Of a stretch of DNA of 64,000 bases, positions 42,376 through 50,093 are shown piece after piece (within the stretch, counting starts at the first letter, position 1; every line of letters begins with the position of its first letter). This stretch comes from CAZLKN01 sp964560135. Lineage in GTDB: Bacteria; Actinomycetota; JAICYB01. The DNA is taken from contig CAZLKN010000001.1 of assembly GCA_964560135.1 (NCBI GenBank), positions 62,001 to 126,000 on the forward strand. The letters run 5' to 3'. A program made the position numbers and the translations under genes. The notes beneath the pieces were generated by a model. It was given only the letters and a program-made list of their open reading frames with translations. It did no database searches and was not told the origin of the DNA.

Positions 42376-43314
42376 CTACGGGGTGTTTGGGGGGCCGTTG
42401 TCCCAGGTCATCGTGGGGCCGTCGGGGTCCGGGGTGGGATCCGGCGACCGCGGTGGGTCCTCGGGTTCGGCGGGATCCGGGTCCACTTCGGGCTCCGTGG
42501 GGTCGTCGCCGTCGTCGGGGTCCGGGTCGGGACGGGGCCGGCGACGCACCGGCGGATCATCCTCTTCGCAGTGCGGCGGGGTCCGTGCCGTCACCGACGC
42601 ACCGTCCGGGCACTCGGGTTCGGGCTCGCGGCATTCCTCGGGGAGGTGGGTGACGACCGACGACTCCTCCGGGCACTCGTCGGTGGGCTCGTCACACTCG
42701 TCGTCGATGGCGTGGGTGGTGTACGTCGGCTGGTCCGGGCACTCGTCCTCCTTGCACTCGTCGGGGACGTGGGTGGTGGTTCCCGGGGTCTCGGGGCATT
42801 TCGGCCGTTCGCACTCGGGGCACTCGGGCTTCTTGAGCGGATTCCCGCACCGGCAGCGCACCACCGGCTTGCCGTCCTCGTCCACCAGGACGGCCGTGCC
42901 GGCCTGAAGGATCGAACGGAAGCCGTAGGCCCGGCCGTCACGGAACCCGTGGTTCGTGACCGCCGTGTCCTCGGTGAGGATCACCGGACGCAGCGACCGG
43001 ATGAAGTCCGGGACCTCCGCAGGCTCGACGCCCTGCACCTCGGCCCAGGCCTCGAGCCGCTCGGGGTTGTCCAGTAGGAATGCGATCAGCATTTCGGGAT
43101 CGCAGCGGTCCTCCCCGGTGCCTCCGTAGGGTCCGGAGACCTCGAGGACCGCGGGCGGGGTGAACGGGTCGAACCCGCTGGCGCGGGCCGTCTCGAAGTA
43201 GATCGGCTCCTCGGCCGGCTGCGGCTCGGCCCCCAGCACGCTCGGCATCAGACCGGCGGCCACACCGAGGCCGAAGACGGCCAGCAGAGCGGTGATGCGT
43301 CGGATGGCGCTCAT
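42376..43314 (-). CDS. Secreted DUF6777-like protein with fourfold Cys repeat
   Basis: A 312-residue exported protein with signal peptide [20 protein letters not shown]. Residues about 40-165 match the DUF6777-like domain of actinobacteria ([63 protein letters not shown]); the name is from memory. The next ~95 residues contain four related units, each starting CP(E/D) and ending EC or HC after TH/TA-x-x-P, giving about 14 cysteines. The tail is Pro/Asp-rich. Probably a disulfide-stabilised wall protein. ATG has AGGAGGG. Confidence 0.75.
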   Translation of the reverse strand: MSAIRRITALLAVFGLGVAAGLMPSVLGAEPQPAEEPIYFETARASGFDPFTPPAVLEVSGPYGGTGEDRCDPEMLIAFLLDNPERLEAWAEVQGVEPAEVPDFIRSLRPVILTEDTAVTNHGFRDGRAYGFRSILQAGTAVLVDEDGKPVVRCRCGNPLKKPECPECERPKCPETPGTTTHVPDECKEDECPDQPTYTTHAIDDECDEPTDECPEESSVVTHLPEECREPEPECPDGASVTARTPPHCEEDDPPVRRRPRPDPDPDDGDDPTEPEVDPDPAEPEDPPRSPDPTPDPDGPTMTWDNGPPNTP

Positions 43315-43334
43315 GGTGTCCCTCCTGTTCGCGT

Positions 43335-43353
43335 GGGACGGCTGTTCCGTCCC
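43335..43353 (-). other. Stem-loop in DUF6777 gene leader
   Basis: GGGACGG and CCGTCCC form a perfect 7-bp stem with 5-base loop, 21 bases before the start codon. The GTCCC half could alternatively pair with GGGAC in the ribosome-site region, so two exclusive folds are possible. Confidence 0.35.
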
Positions 43354-43383
43354 TCGTGGATGGGACCGCAGGGGGGCCGGGAC

Positions 43384-43848
43384 CTAACAGGATCCTGGGC
43401 GCCGAAGCGGCGCGCGTGCTTCCTCCCGGCGCGCTGGCTCCACGGTCGTCAGGTGGTTCGACACGCCACGGCGGTCGAGCTCGGCGCGGAGCGCGACGGC
43501 GGCCCGCGTGGTGTGCCGGCTGAACTGGAAGGCGGTGATCCGGCGGCGCACGGGTTTGCGGATCCGGCCCCACCGCAGGAACCAGAAGCCGTGACGGGGT
43601 ACGGTCTCCACCCGTTCGGCCGGATCGTGATGGAGGACGATCCGGCAGCGGTGGGATTCGTGGATCTCGTCGTACCGGGTCACGGTGTCGAGGGGCAGGC
43701 TCGCGATCTCCGGGGACCAGATCACGCGCTCGGCTGTGACCACGAGGTACCTGCCCTGCGCCAGGCCGTGGCCGAGGGCCCGCTCTCCCGGTCGAAGGTC
43801 GTCCAGGAGCCGGTCGCGGACAACATCACGGTACGGTTGCCGCCCCAC
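43384..43848 (-). CDS. Small PH-like-domain protein of unknown function
   Basis: A 154-residue soluble protein. The centre has repeated beta strands ([40 protein letters not shown]) ending with a helix ([13 protein letters not shown]), the pattern of bacterial PH-like/DUF domains. GTG 43848 is the first start; a ribosome site is not obvious. It precedes the DUF6777 gene by 69 bases and is divergent from the sigma factor gene by 39 bases. Function unknown. Confidence 0.65.
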   Translation of the reverse strand: MGRQPYRDVVRDRLLDDLRPGERALGHGLAQGRYLVVTAERVIWSPEIASLPLDTVTRYDEIHESHRCRIVLHHDPAERVETVPRHGFWFLRWGRIRKPVRRRITAFQFSRHTTRAAVALRAELDRRGVSNHLTTVEPARREEARAPLRRPGSC

Positions 43849-43887
43849 GCTCTCGAGCCTAAACCGGCCGGGCGAAGGTGGCGTAAG

Positions 43888-44898
43888 ATGGGGTCCTCAC
43901 CCGAAGAAGAAGGAGCCCGCACGTGCCGTCACCTCCGTCCGCAAGCGGGCATCATGCGTAGGGTAGGGACCGCCCCGACCCCCGCCGACGAAGATCTCGT
44001 CCGGACGTACCTGCGCGAGATCGGGCGTCATCCGCTGCTGGGCCACGACCAGGAGATCGAGCTCGCGAAGGCGATCGAGGCCGGGGACGCCGCCGTCGAG
44101 CGCCTCAGCTGCGACAACGGTTCGTCGGTTCGCGGCGCCGAGCGGGCCAAGCTCCTGCGGGACCAGCACGAGGGCGAGCGGGCGCGGCAGGTGTTCATCG
44201 AGGCGAACCTGCGGCTGGTGGTGTCGATCGCCCGCCGGTACCAGGGTTTCGGGCTCCCGTTGCTCGACCTGATCCAGGACGGCAACATCGGCCTGCTGCG
44301 GGCGGTGGAGAAGTTCGACTGGCGGCGGGGTTTCAAGTTCTCGACCTACGCCACGTGGTGGATCCGGCAGGGTGTGGCCCGTGGCCTGGCCGAGCGCTCT
44401 CGGACGATCCGGTTGCCCGTCCACGTCGCGGAGGTCATGAACCGCCTCCGGCGGGTCGAGGCCGATCTCTCCAACGAGCGCGGCCGTGATCCGACCGAGG
44501 AGGAGATCGCGGCGGCGTTGGAGATCGACGTGGAGCAGCTCCAGCGTTATCGCATCGCCGCCCGGGACCCGCTGTCACTGTCCACCCCGCTCGGGGAGGA
44601 CGGGGACGCGGAGCTGCACGAATTCCTCGAGGACGAGGTCTGTGACGCTCCGCTGGAGGAAGCGGTCCGGGCCCGGACCGCGGACGAGCTCCGCGGCGTG
44701 CTCGGCACCCTCGGGACCAGGGAGCGGGAGATCCTGGAGCTCCGGTTCGGCTTCGGGGACCGCACACCGCAGACCCTCGAGCAGATCGGCAAGCGGTTCG
44801 GCCTGACCCGCGAGCGGATCCGCCAGATCGAAGCCAAGGCGATCGCCAAGCTGCGCCACCCGGCCCGCAACGGCGACCTGCGCCTCTTCCTCGACTGA
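43888..44898 (+). CDS. Sigma-70 family RNA polymerase sigma factor (SigA/SigB-like)
   Basis: A 336-residue sigma factor with regions 1.2 ([21 protein letters not shown]), 2 ([46 protein letters not shown]), 3 ([15 protein letters not shown]) and 4 ([20 protein letters not shown]). It lacks a long acidic region 1.1, so it is probably a group 2 (stationary/stress) factor. ATG 43888 has GAAGG nine bases upstream; ATG 43954 is an alternative that would pair with a small leader ORF. Confidence 0.93.
   Translation: MGSSPEEEGARTCRHLRPQAGIMRRVGTAPTPADEDLVRTYLREIGRHPLLGHDQEIELAKAIEAGDAAVERLSCDNGSSVRGAERAKLLRDQHEGERARQVFIEANLRLVVSIARRYQGFGLPLLDLIQDGNIGLLRAVEKFDWRRGFKFSTYATWWIRQGVARGLAERSRTIRLPVHVAEVMNRLRRVEADLSNERGRDPTEEEIAAALEIDVEQLQRYRIAARDPLSLSTPLGEDGDAELHEFLEDEVCDAPLEEAVRARTADELRGVLGTLGTREREILELRFGFGDRTPQTLEQIGKRFGLTRERIRQIEAKAIAKLRHPARNGDLRLFLD
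43923..43961 (+). CDS. Possible 12-codon leader ORF in front of the sigma gene
   Basis: GTG 43923 has AGGAG seven bases upstream, a better ribosome site than either sigma start. It encodes 12 residues and stops at TAG 43959-43961, overlapping ATG 43954 of the sigma frame by 8 bases. If used, it would couple translation to an internal sigma start. May be chance. Confidence 0.25.
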   Translation: MPSPPSASGHHA

Positions 44899-44953
44899 CC
44901 GCAGCGGCGACGACCCGGGTGGCTGCCCGTCCACGAACTTCCCGTGGTCCGCG

Positions 44954-45018
44954 CTCGTATCCCTGAAGTGAGAGGGGTGCCCCACCACCAGTGACGTCCT
45001 CCACGAAAGGAGTACGAG
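44954..45018 (+). promoter_or_regulatory. Shine-Dalgarno-pairing leader of LPRTG protein gene
   Basis: CTCGTATCCCT (44954-44964) can pair with AGGAGTACGAG (45008-45018), 10 of 11 positions including one G-U; the right arm contains the ribosome site and touches the ATG at 45019. An inner GGGG-TG-CCCC hairpin sits at 44974-44983. Confidence 0.5.
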
Positions 45019-45636
45019 ATGTCGAATCCGACCCGGCGGTGGGCCCTGGGGATGCTGCTCCCGGCGCTCGCGCTCAGCCTGTCCGTCCTCACTGGCGCCG
45101 CCGGCGCCCAGGAGGTGCCGGAGGTCCCCGAGGCCCCCGAGTTCCCGGTCCCCGATCCGCAGATCCCTGCGCCGCCCCCCGGAGGAGACGTCCCCGATCT
45201 TCCGGAGTCTCCCGAACCGCCGGACGCTCCTGAGCCGCCGGAGGTGCCGGACCCGGATCTGCCCGAGCCGGAGGCACCGGAGCCGCCGGGCGGCGACGTC
45301 CCGGACGTGCCGGAGGACCCGGACCTTCCCGGGGACGTCGAGACCCCCGGCATCGGGGTTCTCACCATCCCGCCCGATGTCCCCGAGGAGGCTTGTGACC
45401 CGGTGGATCTGCCCTCCGAGCTCTGCGCGATTGCCCCGAGCGGCTCAACCGACGACACCACGGCGGGGACGATCCCGGGGTCGGACGCGACGACGCAGGT
45501 GCTCGGTGCCGGCGTAGCCGCCGCGGGTGGTCCCATGCTTCCCCGGACCGGCCCCCCGCTGCCGCTGGGCATCGCCGGCGCGCTGCTCCTGGCCGCCGGC
45601 GCGGCGCTGGTGCGCCGTTCGCTGATCACGCCGTGA
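45019..45636 (+). CDS. LPxTG-anchored surface protein, Pro/Glu-rich
   Basis: A 205-residue wall protein. The signal peptide is LGMLLPALALSLSVLTGAAGA, and the mature region is a repeated Pro-Glu-Val/Asp stalk (PEVPEAPEFPVPDP, GGDVPDLPESPEPPD). It ends with a sorting signal LPRTG, a hydrophobic helix (IAGALLLAAGAALV) and RRS. A CDPVDLPSELC pair of cysteines lies before the signal. The next gene, overlapping by GTGA, is a sortase, so this is very likely its substrate. Confidence 0.88.
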   Translation: MSNPTRRWALGMLLPALALSLSVLTGAAGAQEVPEVPEAPEFPVPDPQIPAPPPGGDVPDLPESPEPPDAPEPPEVPDPDLPEPEAPEPPGGDVPDVPEDPDLPGDVETPGIGVLTIPPDVPEEACDPVDLPSELCAIAPSGSTDDTTAGTIPGSDATTQVLGAGVAAAGGPMLPRTGPPLPLGIAGALLLAAGAALVRRSLITP

Positions 45637-46241
45637 ACACCGACCTCTTGCCCGCGCCCGCCCGCGCCGGTGCACGGGGCTCCCGTGGGGGGCACCGGCG
45701 CCGGGCGGGCCTGGCGGCCGGGGCCGTCCTCATGATCGCCGGCCTCGTCGCGTTGGGATGGCCCTGGCTCACCGCCCGGTACACCCAGCACGCGCAGGCG
45801 GCACTGCGGGGGGCGCCGCTGGATATGGATCCGGTCCCCGGCGATGCCTGGGGGGTGCTGCGGATCCCGGCCATCTCGCTGGACGCCGTCGTCGTCGAGG
45901 GGGTGACCCAGGAGCACCTGCGTTCCGGGCCGGGGCACTACCCGGAGACGGCCCGCCCGGGAGCCGGGCTCGTCGCGATCGCGGCGCACCGCACGACCTG
46001 GGGTGCGGCCTTCCGGCATCTCGATCGGCTCCGCGCGGGCGACGAGATCGAGGTCACGGTCGCCGAAGGCCGTTTCGTGTACCGGGTGACGGGCGACCCG
46101 TTCGTGATCGCCCCCGACGACCGCAGCGTGCTCCACGGCGACGCGCGGACGCTCGTTCTGACCTCATGTCATCCGCCGGGCAGTGCGAGGCAGCGGGTCG
46201 TGGTCCGTGCCGAGCTGGTGTTGGTCGGCGGACGCTCCTGA
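45633..46241 (+). CDS. Sortase (class E/F-like)
   Basis: A 202-residue membrane-anchored transpeptidase. One helix (about 26-46) is followed by the sortase barrel with H119 (AAHRTTWGAAFRHLDRL), C179 (LVLTSCHPPGS) and R187. The GTG start overlaps the LPRTG protein stop (GTGA). It should cleave LPRTG between Thr and Gly and link the stalk protein to the wall. Confidence 0.92.
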   Translation: MNTDLLPAPARAGARGSRGGHRRRAGLAAGAVLMIAGLVALGWPWLTARYTQHAQAALRGAPLDMDPVPGDAWGVLRIPAISLDAVVVEGVTQEHLRSGPGHYPETARPGAGLVAIAAHRTTWGAAFRHLDRLRAGDEIEVTVAEGRFVYRVTGDPFVIAPDDRSVLHGDARTLVLTSCHPPGSARQRVVVRAELVLVGGRS

Positions 46242-46248
46242 CCTGGGC

Positions 46249-46254
46249 TACGAT
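46249..46254 (+). promoter_or_regulatory. -10 box of leaderless lipoprotein gene
   Basis: TACGAT stands eight bases before ATG 46263 with no ribosome site between. Confidence 0.4.
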
Positions 46255-46262
46255 GAGCTCAG

Positions 46263-47069
46263 ATGCGCACCGCGCGGCTGTTTGCTCTCGTCCTCCTGCT
46301 CGCCCTCTCGGCATCGGCGTGCCGGGGGGTGGCCCGCCGCGGCACCACACCTCCTCCGCAGGAGCACGTCTCCGTCGGCTCAGACGTCCCCCTGGACTTC
46401 GATGACGACGACGGCGACGGCGACGGCGGGTCCGGACCACGACGGGGTGAGGACCCGGACACCACCGACGGCCGATTCGAGCTCGTGATCGTGGACCAGA
46501 ACGGCCGCAATCCCTCGGGGATCCCCGTGGAGATCGAGGGCGGGACGTCCACGAGGCTGGTGAGCGATGAGAGCGGAAAGGTGGTCATCACCGGCGCGGC
46601 CGGGCACTACACCTTCAAGGTGCCGGTGCTGTGCACCGACGATATCGAGGTCCGTGCGGGCGGCACGGGCCGGTTCGGGATCGCGGCGGGCCAGACCGGG
46701 ACGGGGGACGTGCAGGCGCACTGGCGGGCGCGCTACGGGCCGTGGCCCCCCGCCCTGTCCTCGAAGGGCCCGCGCTGGCCCGTGGGCGAGGTCATCGAGG
46801 TGCGCTACGACGTGATCGACCGCTGTCCCGATGGGTTCCGGGTCACCGACCGCGCCTACCCGACGTTCGTGTTCGAGACCTCACCGAACCTCCAGGTGGT
46901 GGGGGAACCGACGCTGCGCTCCGACGAGAACGGCTACGGCTACGTGCGGGTGCGGTGCAGCGCGGGCGGCGACACCCGGCTCGTGGTCGTGGACCAACGC
47001 AACCCCGAGGACCAGGTGGACCTGATCCAGGCCGACACCTCCAGCGGCAGCGCCCCGTCCTGCGGCTGA
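46263..47069 (+). CDS. Lipoprotein of unknown function
   Basis: A 268-residue protein. Signal peptide with lipobox LSASAC (Cys about 20). An acidic linker (LDFDDDDGDGDGG) leads to a domain starting FELVIVDQNGRNPSGIPVEIEGG, which looks like a carboxypeptidase-regulatory/Big-type beta-sandwich (about 70-120), and a second beta domain (about 160-255; VIEVRYDVIDRCPDGFRV). Five cysteines in the mature part could form disulfides. No enzyme motif. Confidence 0.75.
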   Translation: MRTARLFALVLLLALSASACRGVARRGTTPPPQEHVSVGSDVPLDFDDDDGDGDGGSGPRRGEDPDTTDGRFELVIVDQNGRNPSGIPVEIEGGTSTRLVSDESGKVVITGAAGHYTFKVPVLCTDDIEVRAGGTGRFGIAAGQTGTGDVQAHWRARYGPWPPALSSKGPRWPVGEVIEVRYDVIDRCPDGFRVTDRAYPTFVFETSPNLQVVGEPTLRSDENGYGYVRVRCSAGGDTRLVVVDQRNPEDQVDLIQADTSSGSAPSCG

Positions 47070-47095
47070 TCGCGCCCGCACCCCCACGCGGCGGG

Positions 47096-47101
47096 TAGGC
47101 T
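47096..47101 (+). promoter_or_regulatory. -10 box of leaderless putA
   Basis: TAGGCT stands seven bases before ATG 47109. A GGGTAGG there could also serve as weak ribosome site. Confidence 0.35.
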
Positions 47102-47108
47102 CGTCGTG

Positions 47109-50093
47109 ATGAGCAGCGCGCTCGAGGCTCGGGTGCAGGCCACGGCGCGACGGATCGCGGAGGAGGGAGCCGAGATCCGGGCGCGCGTCTTCCACATGGG
47201 GTGGTGGGCCGACCGCATGCTGGTGTGGGCGATGTCCCATCCAGCGTTCAAGACCCAGCTCTTCCGGTTCGTCGACGTCTTCCCCGCCTGCCGCGACGAC
47301 GAGGACGTCCTCCGCCATCTCGAGGAGTACCTGGAAGGCGTGGAGATGCCCTCCGCCCTCGGCCTCGGCCTCGACGCCGCCGAGCACGTCCCGTTCGGGA
47401 CGCGCGTCACGGCGTCGGTGGCCCGGCGCAACATCCTGCGGATGGCCCGTCAGTTCATCGCCGGCGCCACCCCCGCGGAGGCGATGCCCCAGATCCGCGC
47501 GTTGTGGCGCCAGGGGGAGGCCGCCACCGTCGACCTGCTCGGCGAGAAGACGATCACCGGTCCGGAGGCGGCCCGGTACGCGACCCGGGTCGTCGAGATG
47601 CTCGAGGCGCTGGCGCAGGAGGCTGCGACGTGGCCGGACGATCCGCATCTCGAACGCGACCTGTGGGGTGGGGTGCCGCGGGCGAACGTGAGCGTGAAGC
47701 CCACCGCCCTGGCGCCGCTGTACGCCCCGCTCACCCGTGCCGAGGGCATCGACCAGGCGGTGGAGCGGCTCCGCCCTGTCTGTCGGCGCGCCCGCGAGCT
47801 GGGGGTCCAGATCCACCTGGACATGGAGCACTACGACGTGAAGGATCTGACGCTCGAGCTGATCCGGCGTCTGGGCGAGGAGTTCCCCGACGGTCCGCAG
47901 CTCGGGGCGGTGATCCAGGCCTACTTGAAAGACTCCTACGCCGATCTGCGCGACCTGGTGGCCTGGTCGGCAGAGAGCCTGCGGGTGCCGCTGCAGATCC
48001 GGCTGGTGAAGGGCGCCTACTGGGACTTCGAGACCGTGATCGCGCGCAGTCACCACTGGCCGGTCCCCGTCTTCGAGCGGAAAGCCGAGACGGACGCGAA
48101 CTACGAGCGCTGCGTGCGGCACCTGCTAGAGCATGCGGGGAGCGTCCGGCCGGCGTTCGGCACGCACAACATCCGGACGATCGCCTTCGCGATCGAGTCC
48201 GCGCGCAGCCTCGGCCTCCACGAGACGGCCTACGAGATCCAGCTGCTCTACGGGATGGCGGAGCCCGTCCACGCGGCGCTGCGTCGGATGGGGTCGCGGG
48301 TGCGCGCCTACACCGCCGTGGGACAGATGGTGCCGGGCATGGCCTACCTCGTGCGCCGGCTGCTGGAGAACACCTCCAACGAGTCGTTCCTGCGGCACCG
48401 GTTCGCCGAGGGCAAGGAGCTCGACGATCTCGTCGCGCCGCCCGATGCCGACCCCGAGGCGCTTCCGGTGCTGCCGGCCGACGTGGTGTGCGCGCCGACC
48501 GATCCGGACGACCCGGTCCCCTTCGCCAACGAGGCGGTGGCCGAGTTCCGCCGGGCCCCCGCGAGGTTCCGGATGGGGCAGGCCGTGGCCGAGGTGCCGT
48601 CGGTCTTCCCCATCGAGGCCCCGGTGATGATCGGCGGTGAGCGGGTCGGCGACGTTGGCGGGATCGTCTCCGTGGATCCGGGCGATTACGCGACGGTGGT
48701 GTGCCGTGCGGGCCGGGCCGGCCGCCAGGAGGCCGACCGCGCGATCGCCCTCGCGCTGGAGGCCTTCGAGGACTGGTCGCGCCGTCCGGCTCCCGAGCGG
48801 GCCGGGGTGTTGTTCCGGGCCGGGGCGATCATGCGCGCCCGGCGCGCCGAGCTCGCGGCACTGGAGGCCTTCGAGGCCGGCAAGCCATGGGCCGAGGCCG
48901 ACGGCGACGTGTGCGAGGCGATCGACTTCTGCGAGTTCTACGGCCGCGAGGCTCTGCGGCTGGCCCAGGGGGCCCGGATGCTCCAGGCGCCCGGTGAGGC
49001 CAACGCCTACCTGTACCGTCCGCGGGGAGTGGGGGCGGTGATCACCCCGTGGAACTTCCCGCTGGCGATCCCCACCGGCATGGTCGTCGCGCCGCTCGTG
49101 TGCGGGAACTGTGTGCTGTTCAAGCCCGCCGAGCAGACGCCGGGCATCGCGATGCGCCTGGTCGAGATCCTCCTCGAGGCGGGCGCCCCGCCGGGGGCCG
49201 TGGCCTTCCTGCCGGGGATCGGCGAGGAGGTCGGAGCCTACCTCGTCGAGCACCCCGACGTGGCCTTCGTGTCCTTCACCGGATCCAAGGCGGTGGGGCT
49301 GGAGATCGTCCGGCGAGCCGGGGTGACACCGCCCGGTCAGCGCCACGTGAAACAGGTGGTGGCCGAGATGGGGGGCAAGAACGCGATCGTGGTCGACACC
49401 GACGCCGATCTCGACGTGGCCGTGCCGGCGATCGTCCACAGCGCGTTCGGCTACGCCGGACAGAAGTGCTCTGCGGCCTCGCGGGTGATCGCCGTCGGGA
49501 ATGTGCTCGACGAGCTGGCCGACCGGATCGTCGGTGCCACGTCCCTGGTGACGATCGGGTATGCACGCGAGATGTCGACGGAGGTCGGCCCGGTGATCGA
49601 CGAGGACGCGTGGAAGCGGCTCCATGCCTACCAGGCCGTGGCCCAGGAGGAGGGCGACGTCCTCATGCAGCGGTCGGACGTCCCTGCGGGCGGCTGGTAC
49701 GTCGGCCCCACGGTGGTCGCCACCGACCGGCTCGAGGGCCGGGTGGTGACCGAGGAGATCTTCGGTCCGGTGCTGGCGCTCATGCGCGCCGAGGACTTCG
49801 AGCATGCCGTTGCCCTCGCGAACGCCAGCGACTACGCCCTCACCGGCGGGGTCTTCTCGCGCTCACCCGCGCGGATCCGGTACGCCGCCGAGCGATTCCG
49901 CGCCGGGAACCTCTACGTGAACCGCGGGATCACCGGGGCGTTGGTCGGCCGGCAGCCCTTCGGAGGCATCGGGCTGTCGGGTGTGGGCTCGAAGGCCGGG
50001 GGCCCGGACTACCTGAGCCGGTTCGTGGAGCCGGTGGTGGTCACCGAGAACACGATCCGACAGGGCTTCGCCCCCGTGGAGGACGGCTTCTAG
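47109..50093 (+). CDS. putA: Bifunctional proline dehydrogenase / glutamate-semialdehyde dehydrogenase
   Basis: A 994-residue enzyme oxidising proline to glutamate. The FAD-dependent proline dehydrogenase barrel is at about 80-460 (NVSVKPTALAPLYAP, IRLVKGAYWDFE, FGTHNIRTIAFAIE). The NAD-dependent aldehyde dehydrogenase is at about 510-990 (ITPWNFPLAIPTG, VAEMGGKNAIVVD with catalytic Glu, YAGQKCSAASR with Cys about 787). No DNA-binding ribbon-helix-helix is present, so it does not self-repress. ATG 47109 or GTG 47106 are equally possible. The stop shares CTAG with the converging subtilase. Confidence 0.95.
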   Translation: MSSALEARVQATARRIAEEGAEIRARVFHMGWWADRMLVWAMSHPAFKTQLFRFVDVFPACRDDEDVLRHLEEYLEGVEMPSALGLGLDAAEHVPFGTRVTASVARRNILRMARQFIAGATPAEAMPQIRALWRQGEAATVDLLGEKTITGPEAARYATRVVEMLEALAQEAATWPDDPHLERDLWGGVPRANVSVKPTALAPLYAPLTRAEGIDQAVERLRPVCRRARELGVQIHLDMEHYDVKDLTLELIRRLGEEFPDGPQLGAVIQAYLKDSYADLRDLVAWSAESLRVPLQIRLVKGAYWDFETVIARSHHWPVPVFERKAETDANYERCVRHLLEHAGSVRPAFGTHNIRTIAFAIESARSLGLHETAYEIQLLYGMAEPVHAALRRMGSRVRAYTAVGQMVPGMAYLVRRLLENTSNESFLRHRFAEGKELDDLVAPPDADPEALPVLPADVVCAPTDPDDPVPFANEAVAEFRRAPARFRMGQAVAEVPSVFPIEAPVMIGGERVGDVGGIVSVDPGDYATVVCRAGRAGRQEADRAIALALEAFEDWSRRPAPERAGVLFRAGAIMRARRAELAALEAFEAGKPWAEADGDVCEAIDFCEFYGREALRLAQGARMLQAPGEANAYLYRPRGVGAVITPWNFPLAIPTGMVVAPLVCGNCVLFKPAEQTPGIAMRLVEILLEAGAPPGAVAFLPGIGEEVGAYLVEHPDVAFVSFTGSKAVGLEIVRRAGVTPPGQRHVKQVVAEMGGKNAIVVDTDADLDVAVPAIVHSAFGYAGQKCSAASRVIAVGNVLDELADRIVGATSLVTIGYAREMSTEVGPVIDEDAWKRLHAYQAVAQEEGDVLMQRSDVPAGGWYVGPTVVATDRLEGRVVTEEIFGPVLALMRAEDFEHAVALANASDYALTGGVFSRSPARIRYAAERFRAGNLYVNRGITGALVGRQPFGGIGLSGVGSKAGGPDYLSRFVEPVVVTENTIRQGFAPVEDGF

